Assembly (NCBI GenBank): GCA_034178815.1
Contig: JAXFQS010000165.1
Location: forward strand, 1-27,662
DNA: 27,662 bases
Direction: 5' to 3'
Origin: JAXFQS01 sp034178815
GTDB taxonomy: Bacteria; Verrucomicrobiota; Kiritimatiellia; RFP12; DVOR01
Every line of letters begins with the position of its first letter. Positions within the stretch are counted from its first letter, which is position 1. The notes under the pieces were generated by a model, which was not told where the DNA came from, ran no database searches, and saw only the letters and a program-made list of their open reading frames with translations. A program made the translations under genes and the position numbers. Below, piece after piece: positions 8,613 to 16,114 of the stretch.

Positions 8613-9598
8613 ACCTGCGTCTGCTTGCCTGGGAGATTACGCGCCGCTGCCCCCTGAACTGCCGTCACTGCCGCGCCGCCGCGACCGATTCGCCCCAATC
8701 CGGCGAACTCTCTACTGCCGAAGCCCTCGCCGTCATCGCTTCGCTCGCCCGCCTTCCAACCCGCCCTGCCGTCATCTTCACGGGCGGCGAACCGATGTAT
8801 CGTGACGACCTTGCCGACCTCATCCAAGCAACCTCCGCCTCCCGTTTGCGCCCCCTGTTGGCTCCCTGCGGTACCTTGGTCACGGAGCGCAAGATGGCCA
8901 CCTTCAAAGCCGCCGGGCTCGCAGCCTGCTCCTTCAGTCTCGACGGCGCCACGCCCGAGCGCCACGACGCCTTCCGCCGCGTCTCGGGGGCGTGGAAGGC
9001 CGTGCACAACGCCTTGGAAGTCTGCCGCCGGCTGGCCATCCCCTTCCAAATCAATGTCACCCTCTCCCGCCTCAACCTGCCCGACCTGGAGCGTTTTCCC
9101 GACCTCGCCGCCAGCCTCGGAGCCACCCGCCTAGACCTCTTCTTCCTAGTCCCCGCCGGACGCGGAAAAGAACTTGCCGATCTCGCCCTCGACCCCTGCG
9201 AAACCCTCCACGCCCTGCGCCGCATCGAGACCCTCAGAAGCCACTCGCCCATTCCCCTCAAAGTCACTTGCGCCCCCCAAAGCGCGGCCATCTGGAGCGG
9301 CGGCGGATACGGCTGCCTCGCCGCCCGCGGTTTCCTCTTTCTCTCCCATACGGGTCAACTCCAGCCGTGCGGTTTCCTCAACCTCTCCGGCGCCAATGTG
9401 CGCGACCACGCCCTCGATCTCCCCGCTGCCTTCGCTGCCTCGCCCGCCCTCCTGCGCCTTGCCGACCGCGCCACCCTCAAGGCTCCTTGCGCCCAATGCG
9501 CCCACCGCGAAAGTTGCGGCGGATGCCGCGCGCGGGCGTACGCCATCGACGCCGACCCGTTCGCAGGAGACCCCTCGTGTCCCGTCCGCAACCGCTAG
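8609..9598 (+). CDS. radical SAM/SPASM protein, AhbC/AhbD/NirJ-like
   Basis: 329 residues. The radical SAM cluster motif is C14-x3-C18-x2-C21 (CPLNCRHC), followed by the SAM-binding segment TGGEPMY. The C-terminal SPASM domain has the seven expected cysteines: C236, C254, then C294-x2-C297-x5-C303-x2-C306, and C324, so two auxiliary [4Fe-4S] clusters are likely. The WEITRRCPLNCRHCRA opening, SLDGATPERHDAFR and FLVPAGRGKEL closely match the alternative-heme (AhbC, AhbD) and heme d1 (NirJ) proteins as I remember them, which modify siroheme-derived tetrapyrroles. A peptide-modifying SPASM enzyme is the main alternative, but no small precursor peptide is evident beside it. hemB lies upstream in the same unit. 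It overlaps comM by 4 bases and the next gene by 22. Confidence 0.88.
   Translation: MNLRLLAWEITRRCPLNCRHCRAAATDSPQSGELSTAEALAVIASLARLPTRPAVIFTGGEPMYRDDLADLIQATSASRLRPLLAPCGTLVTERKMATFKAAGLAACSFSLDGATPERHDAFRRVSGAWKAVHNALEVCRRLAIPFQINVTLSRLNLPDLERFPDLAASLGATRLDLFFLVPAGRGKELADLALDPCETLHALRRIETLRSHSPIPLKVTCAPQSAAIWSGGGYGCLAARGFLFLSHTGQLQPCGFLNLSGANVRDHALDLPAAFAASPALLRLADRATLKAPCAQCAHRESCGGCRARAYAIDADPFAGDPSCPVRNR
9565..9569 (+). promoter_or_regulatory. ribosome binding site selecting the GTG start of the glycosyltransferase
   Basis: AGGAG lies 7 bases before GTG 9577, inside the end of the radical SAM gene. The reading frame is open far upstream, but that part is only a shadow of the radical SAM gene, so this site fixes the start. 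Confidence 0.6.
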
Positions 9599-10596
9599 CC
9601 GCGCCTGCCGCCGACGCGCCCTTGCCGCTGCTTTTAATCGGCTTCAACCGTCCCAGTCAGATGCGCGGGCTGCTTGACCACCTCGCCGCCGTTTTCACCC
9701 AACCGCCGCCGCTCTACATTGCCATCGACGGGCCCCGTTCCAACCGCCCCACCGATTCCGAAACCGTGCAGCAAGTCCGCCAAATCGTGCGCACCCATCC
9801 CTTCGCCCGAAACGCGCATCTGCTGCTGAGGGAGCGCAATCTCGGCTGCCGGAAGGGGGTCGTCGGCGCTATCGACTGGTTCTTCAGCGCCGTACCCGAA
9901 GGCATCATCCTCGAAGACGACATCCGCCCTTCGCCCGACTTCTTTCCCTTTGCGAAAGCCTGTCTCGATCGGTGGCGCGGCGAGCCTCGGTTGGGCATCG
10001 TCTCCGCCCACAGCCGGTACTTTTTCCAGAGCCGGAGGGAGGACTCCTACGCCTTCACTTCCAGCGCGGCAATCTGGGGTTGGGCGGCCACCCGCGAGGT
10101 CTGGGGGCTCTACGATTCGACCCTTGAGCGCGTCCGCGACCGGCTCCCGGAGTACCGCGCGAATCTGCGCCGCACGCGCTTTGGAAGGTACTTCGACCAG
10201 ATGCTCCAGGCGGTGCTCGACCAACGCCTCGACACTTGGGATGTGCAGTTGCAAGTCGTCCTCGACCTGGCCGGGAGGCTGAGCATCCGCCCCGCGCGAA
10301 ACCTCGCCGCCAATACCGGCGCCGCCGCCCCGGACGCGACCCACACCGCCGCCTACGACTACGAATCGCACACCTACGCGGTTGCCTCCCGTCTCGACTT
10401 CCCCCTGCGCCATCCGCCCTGCCTCGAACGCGACCGCCGCGCCGACGCCCTCTATGCCCGTCGCGCCTCCGGTCTCCTGACCCGCGGGCTCTGTGCGCTC
10501 GGCCCCCGCCTCGCACGCTGGCCGCGCCTGCTCCGCGCCGTCGACCGCCTCTTCCACCGCCTCGAACGGCTTCTGCCCGCCCTCTTCCGCCTTTAG
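9577..10596 (+). CDS. GT-A-fold nucleotide-diphospho-sugar transferase
   Basis: 339 residues from GTG 9577. The opening PLLLIGFNRPSQMRGLLDHL, the segment LYIAIDGPRSNRPTD and the DxD-like ILEDDIRPSPDFF (E113, D114, D115) are typical of GT-A enzymes related to N-acetylglucosaminyltransferase-I-like or HlpA-like proteins. The acidic motif should bind the metal and the sugar nucleotide. SAAIWGWAATREVWGLYD resembles the acceptor-side tryptophan motif of that group. The last ~80 residues are Arg/Leu-rich and helical, possibly a membrane-associating tail. No signal peptide, so cytoplasmic. It may act with the dehydratase at 4443 in surface glycan assembly, but substrate is unknown. It is the last gene of the first transcription unit; no terminator with a T-run follows. 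Confidence 0.8.
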   Translation: MSRPQPLAAPAADAPLPLLLIGFNRPSQMRGLLDHLAAVFTQPPPLYIAIDGPRSNRPTDSETVQQVRQIVRTHPFARNAHLLLRERNLGCRKGVVGAIDWFFSAVPEGIILEDDIRPSPDFFPFAKACLDRWRGEPRLGIVSAHSRYFFQSRREDSYAFTSSAAIWGWAATREVWGLYDSTLERVRDRLPEYRANLRRTRFGRYFDQMLQAVLDQRLDTWDVQLQVVLDLAGRLSIRPARNLAANTGAAAPDATHTAAYDYESHTYAVASRLDFPLRHPPCLERDRRADALYARRASGLLTRGLCALGPRLARWPRLLRAVDRLFHRLERLLPALFRL

Positions 10597-10630
10597 ACCG
10601 GAGCGATTGGAGCCAACCTCCGCGACAGGG

Positions 10631-10679
10631 CCGTGCGCGGGAAGGGGGGCGGAAGGTTGACTTCTCCGGGGCGGATTGG
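10631..10679 (+). repeat. intergenic block shared with the region before 19238
   Basis: CCGTGCGCGGG at 10631-10641, GGGGGGCGGAAGGTTG at 10644-10659 and GGGGCGGATTGG at 10668-10679 recur in the same order, slightly changed, at 19007-19017, 19015-19029 and 19059-19074. Both copies sit in front of a TATAAT promoter. The spacing between the last two blocks differs by about 21 bases. It overlaps the -35 box here but not in the other copy. Confidence 0.5.
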
Positions 10680-10686
10680 TTATAAT
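10657..10686 (+). promoter_or_regulatory. sigma70-type promoter P2 (cmk unit)
   Basis: TTGACT at 10657-10662 and a perfect TATAAT at 10681-10686 are 18 bases apart. They lie in the 122-base gap between the glycosyltransferase and cmk; transcription should start near 10693, about 26 bases before the cmk start. Confidence 0.78.
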
Positions 10687-10718
10687 AGGCAGACGCAACG
10701 CATAGGAAGGAACTTCGG

Positions 10719-11393
10719 ATGAGTAGGGTAATCGCAATGGACGGCCCATCGGGCGCAGGCAAATCATCGGTCTCCCGCCGCGTCGGCCAGTTGCTGGGCT
10801 TCCTCCATGTCGACTCCGGCGCCCTCTACCGCATCGTCACCTGGCAGGCGCTGGAACAACAAGTCGACACCGCCGACGCCCGCGCCGTGGCGGAACTCGC
10901 CCGCAATCTGACAATCGACTGCCGCCCCGAGAACGGACGAATCGTCTTCCGCGTCGGCACCCTCGAACCCGCAGACCAACTCCGCACCCCCGCCGTCAAC
11001 GCCCACGCCTCCGAGGTCGCCCGCGTCCAGGAAGTGCGCGAACAAGTGACCGCCGTCCTGCGCAGTTTGAAGCGCTTCGGCGACCTCATCGTGGAAGGCC
11101 GCGACATCACCACAGCCGTATTCCCCGACACCCCCGCACGCTTCTACCTCGACGCCGACCCGGTCGAGCGCGCCCGCCGCAGACAACTTGAAGAGCGCCA
11201 GAAAGGTATCGCCGACCAGACCCTGGAGGCGGTCAAGACCTCCCTCCTCTCGCGCGACCGGATCGACTCCACCCGTGCCTGCGCACCCCTGCGCTTGGCG
11301 GAAGGAGTCCACCGCATCGATTCGACCCATCTGACCTTCGAGCAAGTCGTCCAGACCGTCCTCTCGAACCTTCCCGAGGACTGGCGGGCGTGA
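10719..11393 (+). CDS. cmk: cytidylate kinase
   Basis: 224 residues, standard length for bacterial (d)CMP kinase, which phosphorylates CMP and dCMP to diphosphates with ATP. The P-loop GPSGAGKSS spans residues 9-17. The HVDSGALYR motif that contacts the nucleotide, the VEGRDITTAVFPD segment and the lid-type DADPVERARRRQLEE are all present. A strong AGGAAGGA ribosome site lies before ATG 10719. It is the first gene after promoter P2, and its stop overlaps the next start as GTGA. In many bacteria cmk precedes rpsA; here it is followed by an unrecognised small gene and then a GH43-like lipoprotein. Confidence 0.97.
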   Translation: MSRVIAMDGPSGAGKSSVSRRVGQLLGFLHVDSGALYRIVTWQALEQQVDTADARAVAELARNLTIDCRPENGRIVFRVGTLEPADQLRTPAVNAHASEVARVQEVREQVTAVLRSLKRFGDLIVEGRDITTAVFPDTPARFYLDADPVERARRRQLEERQKGIADQTLEAVKTSLLSRDRIDSTRACAPLRLAEGVHRIDSTHLTFEQVVQTVLSNLPEDWRA

Positions 11394-11785
11394 ACCTCCG
11401 GGGGCGGCAGATACAGTCGGAAGTGGAGGCGAGACTGGCCTCTCTGGCGGAGAACCTAAGGCGCCTTTCGGCCGAATTCGAACCCACCCCGCGCCGCCTG
11501 ACCTGCTCACGCGCCCTGGCCTCGGCTATGGACGGGGCACAGCGGCACTACCGCACGATTCCAGGCGATTTCAACCCGCGCCGCTTCGTCTCCGCTATCA
11601 AGGCCACGCGCCGCTCCCTAGCCGAGGCGACCCGCTGGATTGACCTTCTTTCCCGCGAGGAGACACCCCTCGAAGGAACCCTTTCCAACCTTGCGCTCGC
11701 GGCCGCAGAAGCCGAACAGATTCGTGCTTTGCTGGCCGCCAGTCTGCGTACTTTGAACAACCGACTCGCCGCCGGAGATTGCTGA
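11390..11785 (+). CDS. small all-helical protein, possibly four-helix-bundle (S23-like)
   Basis: 131 residues from GTG 11390, overlapping the cmk stop (GTGA). No signal peptide and no membrane segment. The sequence reads as four amphipathic helices: residues ~5-28, ~40-52, ~64-85 and ~97-125. Segments such as RFVSAIKATRRSLAEATRWIDLL and AEAEQIRALLAASLRTLNNR recall the four-helix-bundle proteins first described from 23S rRNA intervening sequences, but the resemblance is loose and could reflect general helical composition. The overlap with cmk and a following gene 2 bases away support real translation. Function unknown. Confidence 0.65.
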   Translation: MNLRGRQIQSEVEARLASLAENLRRLSAEFEPTPRRLTCSRALASAMDGAQRHYRTIPGDFNPRRFVSAIKATRRSLAEATRWIDLLSREETPLEGTLSNLALAAAEAEQIRALLAASLRTLNNRLAAGDC

Positions 11786-11787
11786 TT

Positions 11788-12912
11788 ATGAGACACTTTT
11801 TCGCGCCTCTCTGCCTGCTGCTGCTGACTTCCTGCGCGACCCTTCCGGAGGCATCGACGATTCGCCCGGATACCTTTTGGCGCGATGAAAAGGGGGTGCA
11901 CATCAACGCCCATGGTGGGGGGATTCTCCGGCACAACGGGCGTTGGTGGTGGTATGGCGAACATAAGGTTCGGGGGGCGATCGGGAATACGGCTCAGGTG
12001 GGGGTTCGGGTCTATTCGTCGGGGAATCTTGTCGATTGGCGCGACGAGGGGGTGGCTTTGCGGGTGGAGCCGGAGGGCTCGGGAAGTGACCTTGAGAAGG
12101 GGTGCATTCTGGAGCGGCCGAAGGTGCTCTACTGTGCGCGGACGGGGCAGTTCGTGATGTACTTTCATTTGGAACTCAAGGGGCAGGGGTATGCCGCGGC
12201 GCGCACGGGGATTGCCGTATCGGAGGCTCCGCAAGGGCCGTTCCGTTTTCTGCGTTCGTTGCGTCCTCTGGCGGGGAAGGTTCCGCTCGGGTTTACGCCG
12301 CGGGCGCCTTTGGCGGAGTTGCACGGGCGTTTTCGGGAGGGGGGGCAGATGGCGCGGGATATGACGCTTTTCTTGGACGATGACGGCCGCGCTTACCACA
12401 TTTACGCATCGGAGGAGAATCAGACGCTGCAGGTCGCGGAGTTGACGCCCGATTTTCTCGACTATACGGGGCGCTATGTCCGGATTGCGGTCGGCGATTC
12501 GACCGAAGCCCCGGCTCTCTGCAAGCGCGACGGGTGGTACTATCTGATTGGTTCGGGCTGCACGGGCTGGGCTCCCAACGCGGCTCGGCTCTATGCGGCG
12601 CGTTCGCTCTTCGGCCCCTGGACGCGGCTGGACAATCCCTGCCGCGGGGTCAATCCGCACAACGGTCTGGGGCCCGAGAAGACCTGGGGCGGGCAGTCGA
12701 CCTGCTTCATTCCACCCGCCCGTCCGGGCGACCCGCTCATTGCCTGCTTCGACCTCTGGACGCCTCAAAACCCCATCGACGGGCGCTACATCTGGCTGCC
12801 CGTGACCTTTGGCGAGCCCATTGCCCCGGGGTTGCCGCCGATGCTGACGATTCATTGGCAGGATGCGTGGTCACTTGTTGATTGCGCTTCCCCCGAAAGT
12901 TTGGCACAATAG
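11788..12912 (+). CDS. GH43-like glycoside hydrolase lipoprotein
   Basis: 374 residues from ATG 11788; GGAG lies 10 bases upstream, and an in-frame TTG at 11779 is less likely. The N-terminus MRHFFAPLCLLLLTSC is a lipoprotein signal. The beta-propeller segments INAHGGGILRHNGRWWWYGEHK (split around H42), RDMTLFLDDDGRAYHIY (D191) and DSTEAPALCKRDGWYYLIGS (E240) match the GH43 subgroup that includes exo-beta-1,3-galactanases. D191 and E240 fit the pKa-modulating Asp and acid Glu. The usual Asp base in the first blade is replaced by His-Gly-Gly, as I recall for that subgroup. The NPHNGLGPEKTWGGQSTC stretch may complete the active site. Substrate could be galactan or another plant or mucin glycan. 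Codon use is strongly G/T-ending. It sits oddly between cmk and guaA. Confidence 0.85.
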   Translation: MRHFFAPLCLLLLTSCATLPEASTIRPDTFWRDEKGVHINAHGGGILRHNGRWWWYGEHKVRGAIGNTAQVGVRVYSSGNLVDWRDEGVALRVEPEGSGSDLEKGCILERPKVLYCARTGQFVMYFHLELKGQGYAAARTGIAVSEAPQGPFRFLRSLRPLAGKVPLGFTPRAPLAELHGRFREGGQMARDMTLFLDDDGRAYHIYASEENQTLQVAELTPDFLDYTGRYVRIAVGDSTEAPALCKRDGWYYLIGSGCTGWAPNAARLYAARSLFGPWTRLDNPCRGVNPHNGLGPEKTWGGQSTCFIPPARPGDPLIACFDLWTPQNPIDGRYIWLPVTFGEPIAPGLPPMLTIHWQDAWSLVDCASPESLAQ

Positions 12913-12933
12913 TCCCCCACAGCAAGGAACCTT

Positions 12934-14478
12934 ATGGATCATCAGTTGATTGCCATTCTCGACTACGGCTCACAGTACACCCAACTCATCGCCCGGCGCG
13001 TCCGCGAGCAGAAGGTCTTCGCCGAAATCTTCCGCTACGACTCTTCCGCCGAACGCCTCCGCGCGCTCAACCCCTCCGGCATCATCCTCTCCGGCGGGCC
13101 CAACAGCGTCTTTGGCGAGCGCGTCCCGGGTATCGACCCGGCCATCTACGACCTGGGCATCCCCGTGCTCGGCATTTGCTACGGTATGCAGCTCACCGCC
13201 CAGCAACTCGGCGGCAAAGTCCACCCCGGAACCACCCGCGAATACGGCCGCGCCCGCATCCGCGTCCTAGAGCCCGGCGGTCTCTTCGAAGGTGTGCCCG
13301 CCGAGTCCGATGTCTGGATGTCCCACGGCGACCGCGTAGAGACCCTGCCCCCCGGCTTCAAGCCACTGGCCGCCTCCGGCGACTGCCCCTTCGCCGCCAT
13401 GGGCAACCCGGCGAAAGGAATCTACGGTCTCCAGTTCCACCCCGAAGTCGTGCACTCCCAATTCGGCACTGCTATCCTGCGCAACTTCCTCTTCCAAGTC
13501 TGCCGCTGCACCGGCGACTGGGAGATGAGTTCCTTCGTCGATACCGCCGTCAAGGCCGTGCGCGAACGCGTCGGCGAGGGCCATGTGATGCTGGGACTCT
13601 CCGGCGGAGTCGACTCTTCGGTGGTCGCCGCCCTGCTCCACAAAGCCATCGGGCCGCAGCTTCATTGCGTCTTCGTCGATAACGGTCTGTTGCGGTACCG
13701 CGAAGCCGAGCAGGTCTACGAAACCTTCGTCTCGAAGATGGGGCTGGATCTCAAGGTGGTGGACGCCAAGGAGCGTTTCTACGCCGCCCTTCGCGGGTTG
13801 GAGGAGCCCGAGGCGAAGCGCAAGGCCATCGGCAAAACCTTCATTGATGTCTTCGCGGAGGAGGCTAGGGCCTTGAGCGGAAGGTGCCGTTTTCTGGCCC
13901 AGGGGACTATCTACCCGGATGTCATTGAGAGTTCATCTCCGTTCGGCGGGCCTTCCACGACCATCAAGAGCCACCACAATGTCGGCGGGCTGCCGGCTGA
14001 CTTGAAGTTCGACCTGGTGGAGCCTTTGAGGGAGCTTTTCAAGGACGAAGTCCGGGCGCTGGGTCGGGCGTTGGGAATGGACTCGGAGTTGATAGACCGC
14101 CAGCCGTTTCCGGGGCCTGGTCTGGGGGTGCGGATTCTCGGGGAGGTGACGGCCGAGCGGGTGGCGGTGCTGCAGCAGGCGGACTTGCGGATGCAGGAGG
14201 AGTTCCGCAAGTTGGAGATGTATCCGCAGATATGGCAGTCGTTCGCGGTGCTCTTGCCGGTGAAGTCGGTCGGGGTGATGGGCGACTCCCGAACCTATGA
14301 GAATGTCTGCGCGATTCGCGCCGTTTCGAGCGTCGACGGGATGACGGCGGACTGGTCGCGGATTCCGTACGACTGCCTGGCGAAGGTGTCGAACCGCATC
14401 ATCAACGAGGTGAGGGGAATCAACCGCGTGGTCTACGACATCTCGTCGAAGCCGCCGGCCACCATCGAGTGGGAGTGA
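12934..14478 (+). CDS. guaA: GMP synthase (glutamine-hydrolysing)
   Basis: 514 residues, full length. It converts XMP, ATP and glutamine to GMP. The N-terminal glutamine amidotransferase domain shows ILDYGSQYTQLIARRVRE, the nucleophile C82 in GICYGMQ, and the His/Glu pair H169 and E171 in QFHPEVVHS. The ATP-pyrophosphatase domain has the P-loop SGGVDS at residues 223-228. The C-terminal dimerisation domain shows GPGLGVRILGEVT and ends in the canonical KPPATIEWE. AAGGAA precedes ATG 12934 by a few bases. The gap from the GH43 stop is only 21 bases. Third positions change from C-rich to G-rich near 13680-13800, within the synthase domain. Confidence 0.98.
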   Translation: MDHQLIAILDYGSQYTQLIARRVREQKVFAEIFRYDSSAERLRALNPSGIILSGGPNSVFGERVPGIDPAIYDLGIPVLGICYGMQLTAQQLGGKVHPGTTREYGRARIRVLEPGGLFEGVPAESDVWMSHGDRVETLPPGFKPLAASGDCPFAAMGNPAKGIYGLQFHPEVVHSQFGTAILRNFLFQVCRCTGDWEMSSFVDTAVKAVRERVGEGHVMLGLSGGVDSSVVAALLHKAIGPQLHCVFVDNGLLRYREAEQVYETFVSKMGLDLKVVDAKERFYAALRGLEEPEAKRKAIGKTFIDVFAEEARALSGRCRFLAQGTIYPDVIESSSPFGGPSTTIKSHHNVGGLPADLKFDLVEPLRELFKDEVRALGRALGMDSELIDRQPFPGPGLGVRILGEVTAERVAVLQQADLRMQEEFRKLEMYPQIWQSFAVLLPVKSVGVMGDSRTYENVCAIRAVSSVDGMTADWSRIPYDCLAKVSNRIINEVRGINRVVYDISSKPPATIEWE

Positions 14479-14534
14479 TGCCCACCTCCGAACCCCGTTC
14501 CTGCCAACCTCCGCCCCCCGAAGAAAGGCATCAT

Positions 14535-15206
14535 ATGAAGGAAAACCTGCCCGAGACCGACCCCCAAAGGTTGCAACCCCGCGCCCCGTTTTCGCTCCGG
14601 CGGCACCTGTTCAAGCAGATTGTCTCGGGGCTCTTCGTGTTGCTGCCCCTGCTGGCGACGGTCTTCCTGCTGCTCTACCTCGGCCGCCTGCTCGCAGGGT
14701 GGGGGCGTATTTGGATCGCCTGGCTGATCCCCGACACCGTCCCGGCGTTCGCGTTGAACATCCTGGCGGCGACCCTCACCCTACTCGTCGTCTACCTCGT
14801 GGGCGTGCTGACCACCTTCACCTTCACCCGAAAGTTCGGCGTTCTCGGCGAACGCCTGCTCTCGCTCATCCCTGTCGTCAGCACCGTCTACGACAAAATC
14901 AAGCGCCTCGTCGGCATCTTCCGCCAGAGCAGCGGCAACTTCAAAGCCGTCGTCCTCGTCAACTACCCCCACGAAAAATCCAAAGCCCTCGCCTTCGTCA
15001 CCGGCACCATACGCGACCCCCAGGGACGCAAACTCTACAATGTCTTCATGCCGACCACTCCCAACCCGACTTCCGGCTTCCTGCTCATCCTCCCGCTCGA
15101 ACAAATCCAGTTCACCGACATCGACATCGACGCCGGCAGCGACCTGCTCATCTCCGGCGGCCTGCGCGGGCCAGAATCCTACCACCTCGTTGAACCCTTC
15201 CTCTGA
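14535..15206 (+). CDS. DUF502 family membrane protein
   Basis: 223 residues from ATG 14535, which has AGAAAGG 6 bases upstream. An in-frame ATG at 14478, overlapping the guaA stop as TGATG, would add 19 Pro-rich residues and cannot be excluded. Two membrane helices lie at ~28-50 (SGLFVLLPLLATVFLLLYLG) and ~70-92 (LAATLTLLVVYLVGVL). The conserved soluble part has GERLLSLIPVVSTVYDKIKR, the AVVLVNYP strand, and the closing FMPTTPNPTSGFLLILP that marks the family. DUF502 proteins are widespread in bacteria and plants (COV proteins), and their biochemical role is not established. It is followed by the ureohydrolase after 2 bases. Confidence 0.88.
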   Translation: MKENLPETDPQRLQPRAPFSLRRHLFKQIVSGLFVLLPLLATVFLLLYLGRLLAGWGRIWIAWLIPDTVPAFALNILAATLTLLVVYLVGVLTTFTFTRKFGVLGERLLSLIPVVSTVYDKIKRLVGIFRQSSGNFKAVVLVNYPHEKSKALAFVTGTIRDPQGRKLYNVFMPTTPNPTSGFLLILPLEQIQFTDIDIDAGSDLLISGGLRGPESYHLVEPFL

Positions 15207-15208
15207 TT

Positions 15209-16102
15209 ATGAACCCCTTCCTCGCCTCCGAACTCCCCCCTTCGCCGCCCGATCAGGCGGACATCCACATCATCCCCGCGCCTATGGAACTGAGCGTCTC
15301 CTACGGCAAAGGCGCCCGCCTCGGCCCAGCTGCCATCCTCGCCGCCTCAGACCAACTCGAGGCCCGCGAAACACCCAACCTCAGAATCTACACCCAAAAG
15401 CCCCTCGCCGCCAAATGCAAGACCCCCGAGAAGTGGATTGACACCCTCGAAGCCCAGTGCGCCTATGCCTTGGCTTGCGGTGCCGCCCCCTTTACACTCG
15501 GCGGCGAACATACCGTCACCCTAGGTGCCGCCAAAGCCATCAAAGCCGCCCTCGGGGAGAAAGCCAAAGTCGGCATTCTCCACTTCGACGCCCACGCCGA
15601 CCTGCGCGACACCTATGAAGGTTCCGCCCTATCCCACGCCTGCGTGATGCGCCGCGTCCACGAACTTGGCTTTCCTATCCTCCAGTTCGCCACTCGGGCC
15701 TATTCTGCCGAGGAAGCTGACTACCGCGCCGTGCACCGCAAGACGCTCACCGCCTACGATGCAACCGATATCGCGCATGGTGCCTTGGAACGACCTTTCA
15801 TCCCCAAGGCCTTCCCCAAACTGGTCTATGTGAGTTTCGATCTCGACGCTTTCGACCCATCTCTTATGCCGGCGACTGGCACTCCCGTGCCTGGCGGGTT
15901 GCAGTGGTTCGATGCGCTTGATATTCTCCAGACTGTCCTTGAGGGGCGCACGCTTGTCGGCGCCGACATTGTTGAACTTGCCCCTGTCAAAGGGCTCCAC
16001 CACTGCGATTTCACGGCCGCCCGTCTTGTCCAGGAGTTGATGACCTATCTTCCCGAACCTTGTCACGGTTCCTGCGATTCCTGCCAAGGTCACTGCCACT
16101 GA
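15209..16102 (+). CDS. speB: agmatinase-like ureohydrolase with a Cys/His-rich C-terminal tail
   Basis: 297 residues. The arginase-fold metal motifs are complete: GGEH with H101, DAHADLR with D127, H129 and D131, and SFDLDAFDP with D211, D213 and D216, which together hold two manganese ions. Agmatinase (agmatine to putrescine and urea) is the likeliest activity, but arginase, guanidinobutyrase or formimidoylglutamase-like activity cannot be ruled out, and no arginine decarboxylase is in the window. The odd feature is the tail after PEP: C285-x3-C289-x2-C292-x3-C296 with three histidines, a potential metal-binding knuckle that I do not associate with this family. It begins 2 bases after the DUF502 stop, and uvrA starts 12 bases after its own stop. 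Confidence 0.88.
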   Translation: MNPFLASELPPSPPDQADIHIIPAPMELSVSYGKGARLGPAAILAASDQLEARETPNLRIYTQKPLAAKCKTPEKWIDTLEAQCAYALACGAAPFTLGGEHTVTLGAAKAIKAALGEKAKVGILHFDAHADLRDTYEGSALSHACVMRRVHELGFPILQFATRAYSAEEADYRAVHRKTLTAYDATDIAHGALERPFIPKAFPKLVYVSFDLDAFDPSLMPATGTPVPGGLQWFDALDILQTVLEGRTLVGADIVELAPVKGLHHCDFTAARLVQELMTYLPEPCHGSCDSCQGHCH

Positions 16103-16114
16103 GTCGGGTGCGAG

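Noticed and set aside
10597..10630. Possible terminator after the glycosyltransferase (CGGAG and CTCCG arms)
   Set aside because: Only five pairs, a long loop and no T-run follows.
12882..12910. Possible promoter for guaA (TTGCGC, 17 bases, CACAAT)
   Set aside because: Both boxes match consensus poorly and lie inside the end of the GH43 gene; spacing alone is not enough.
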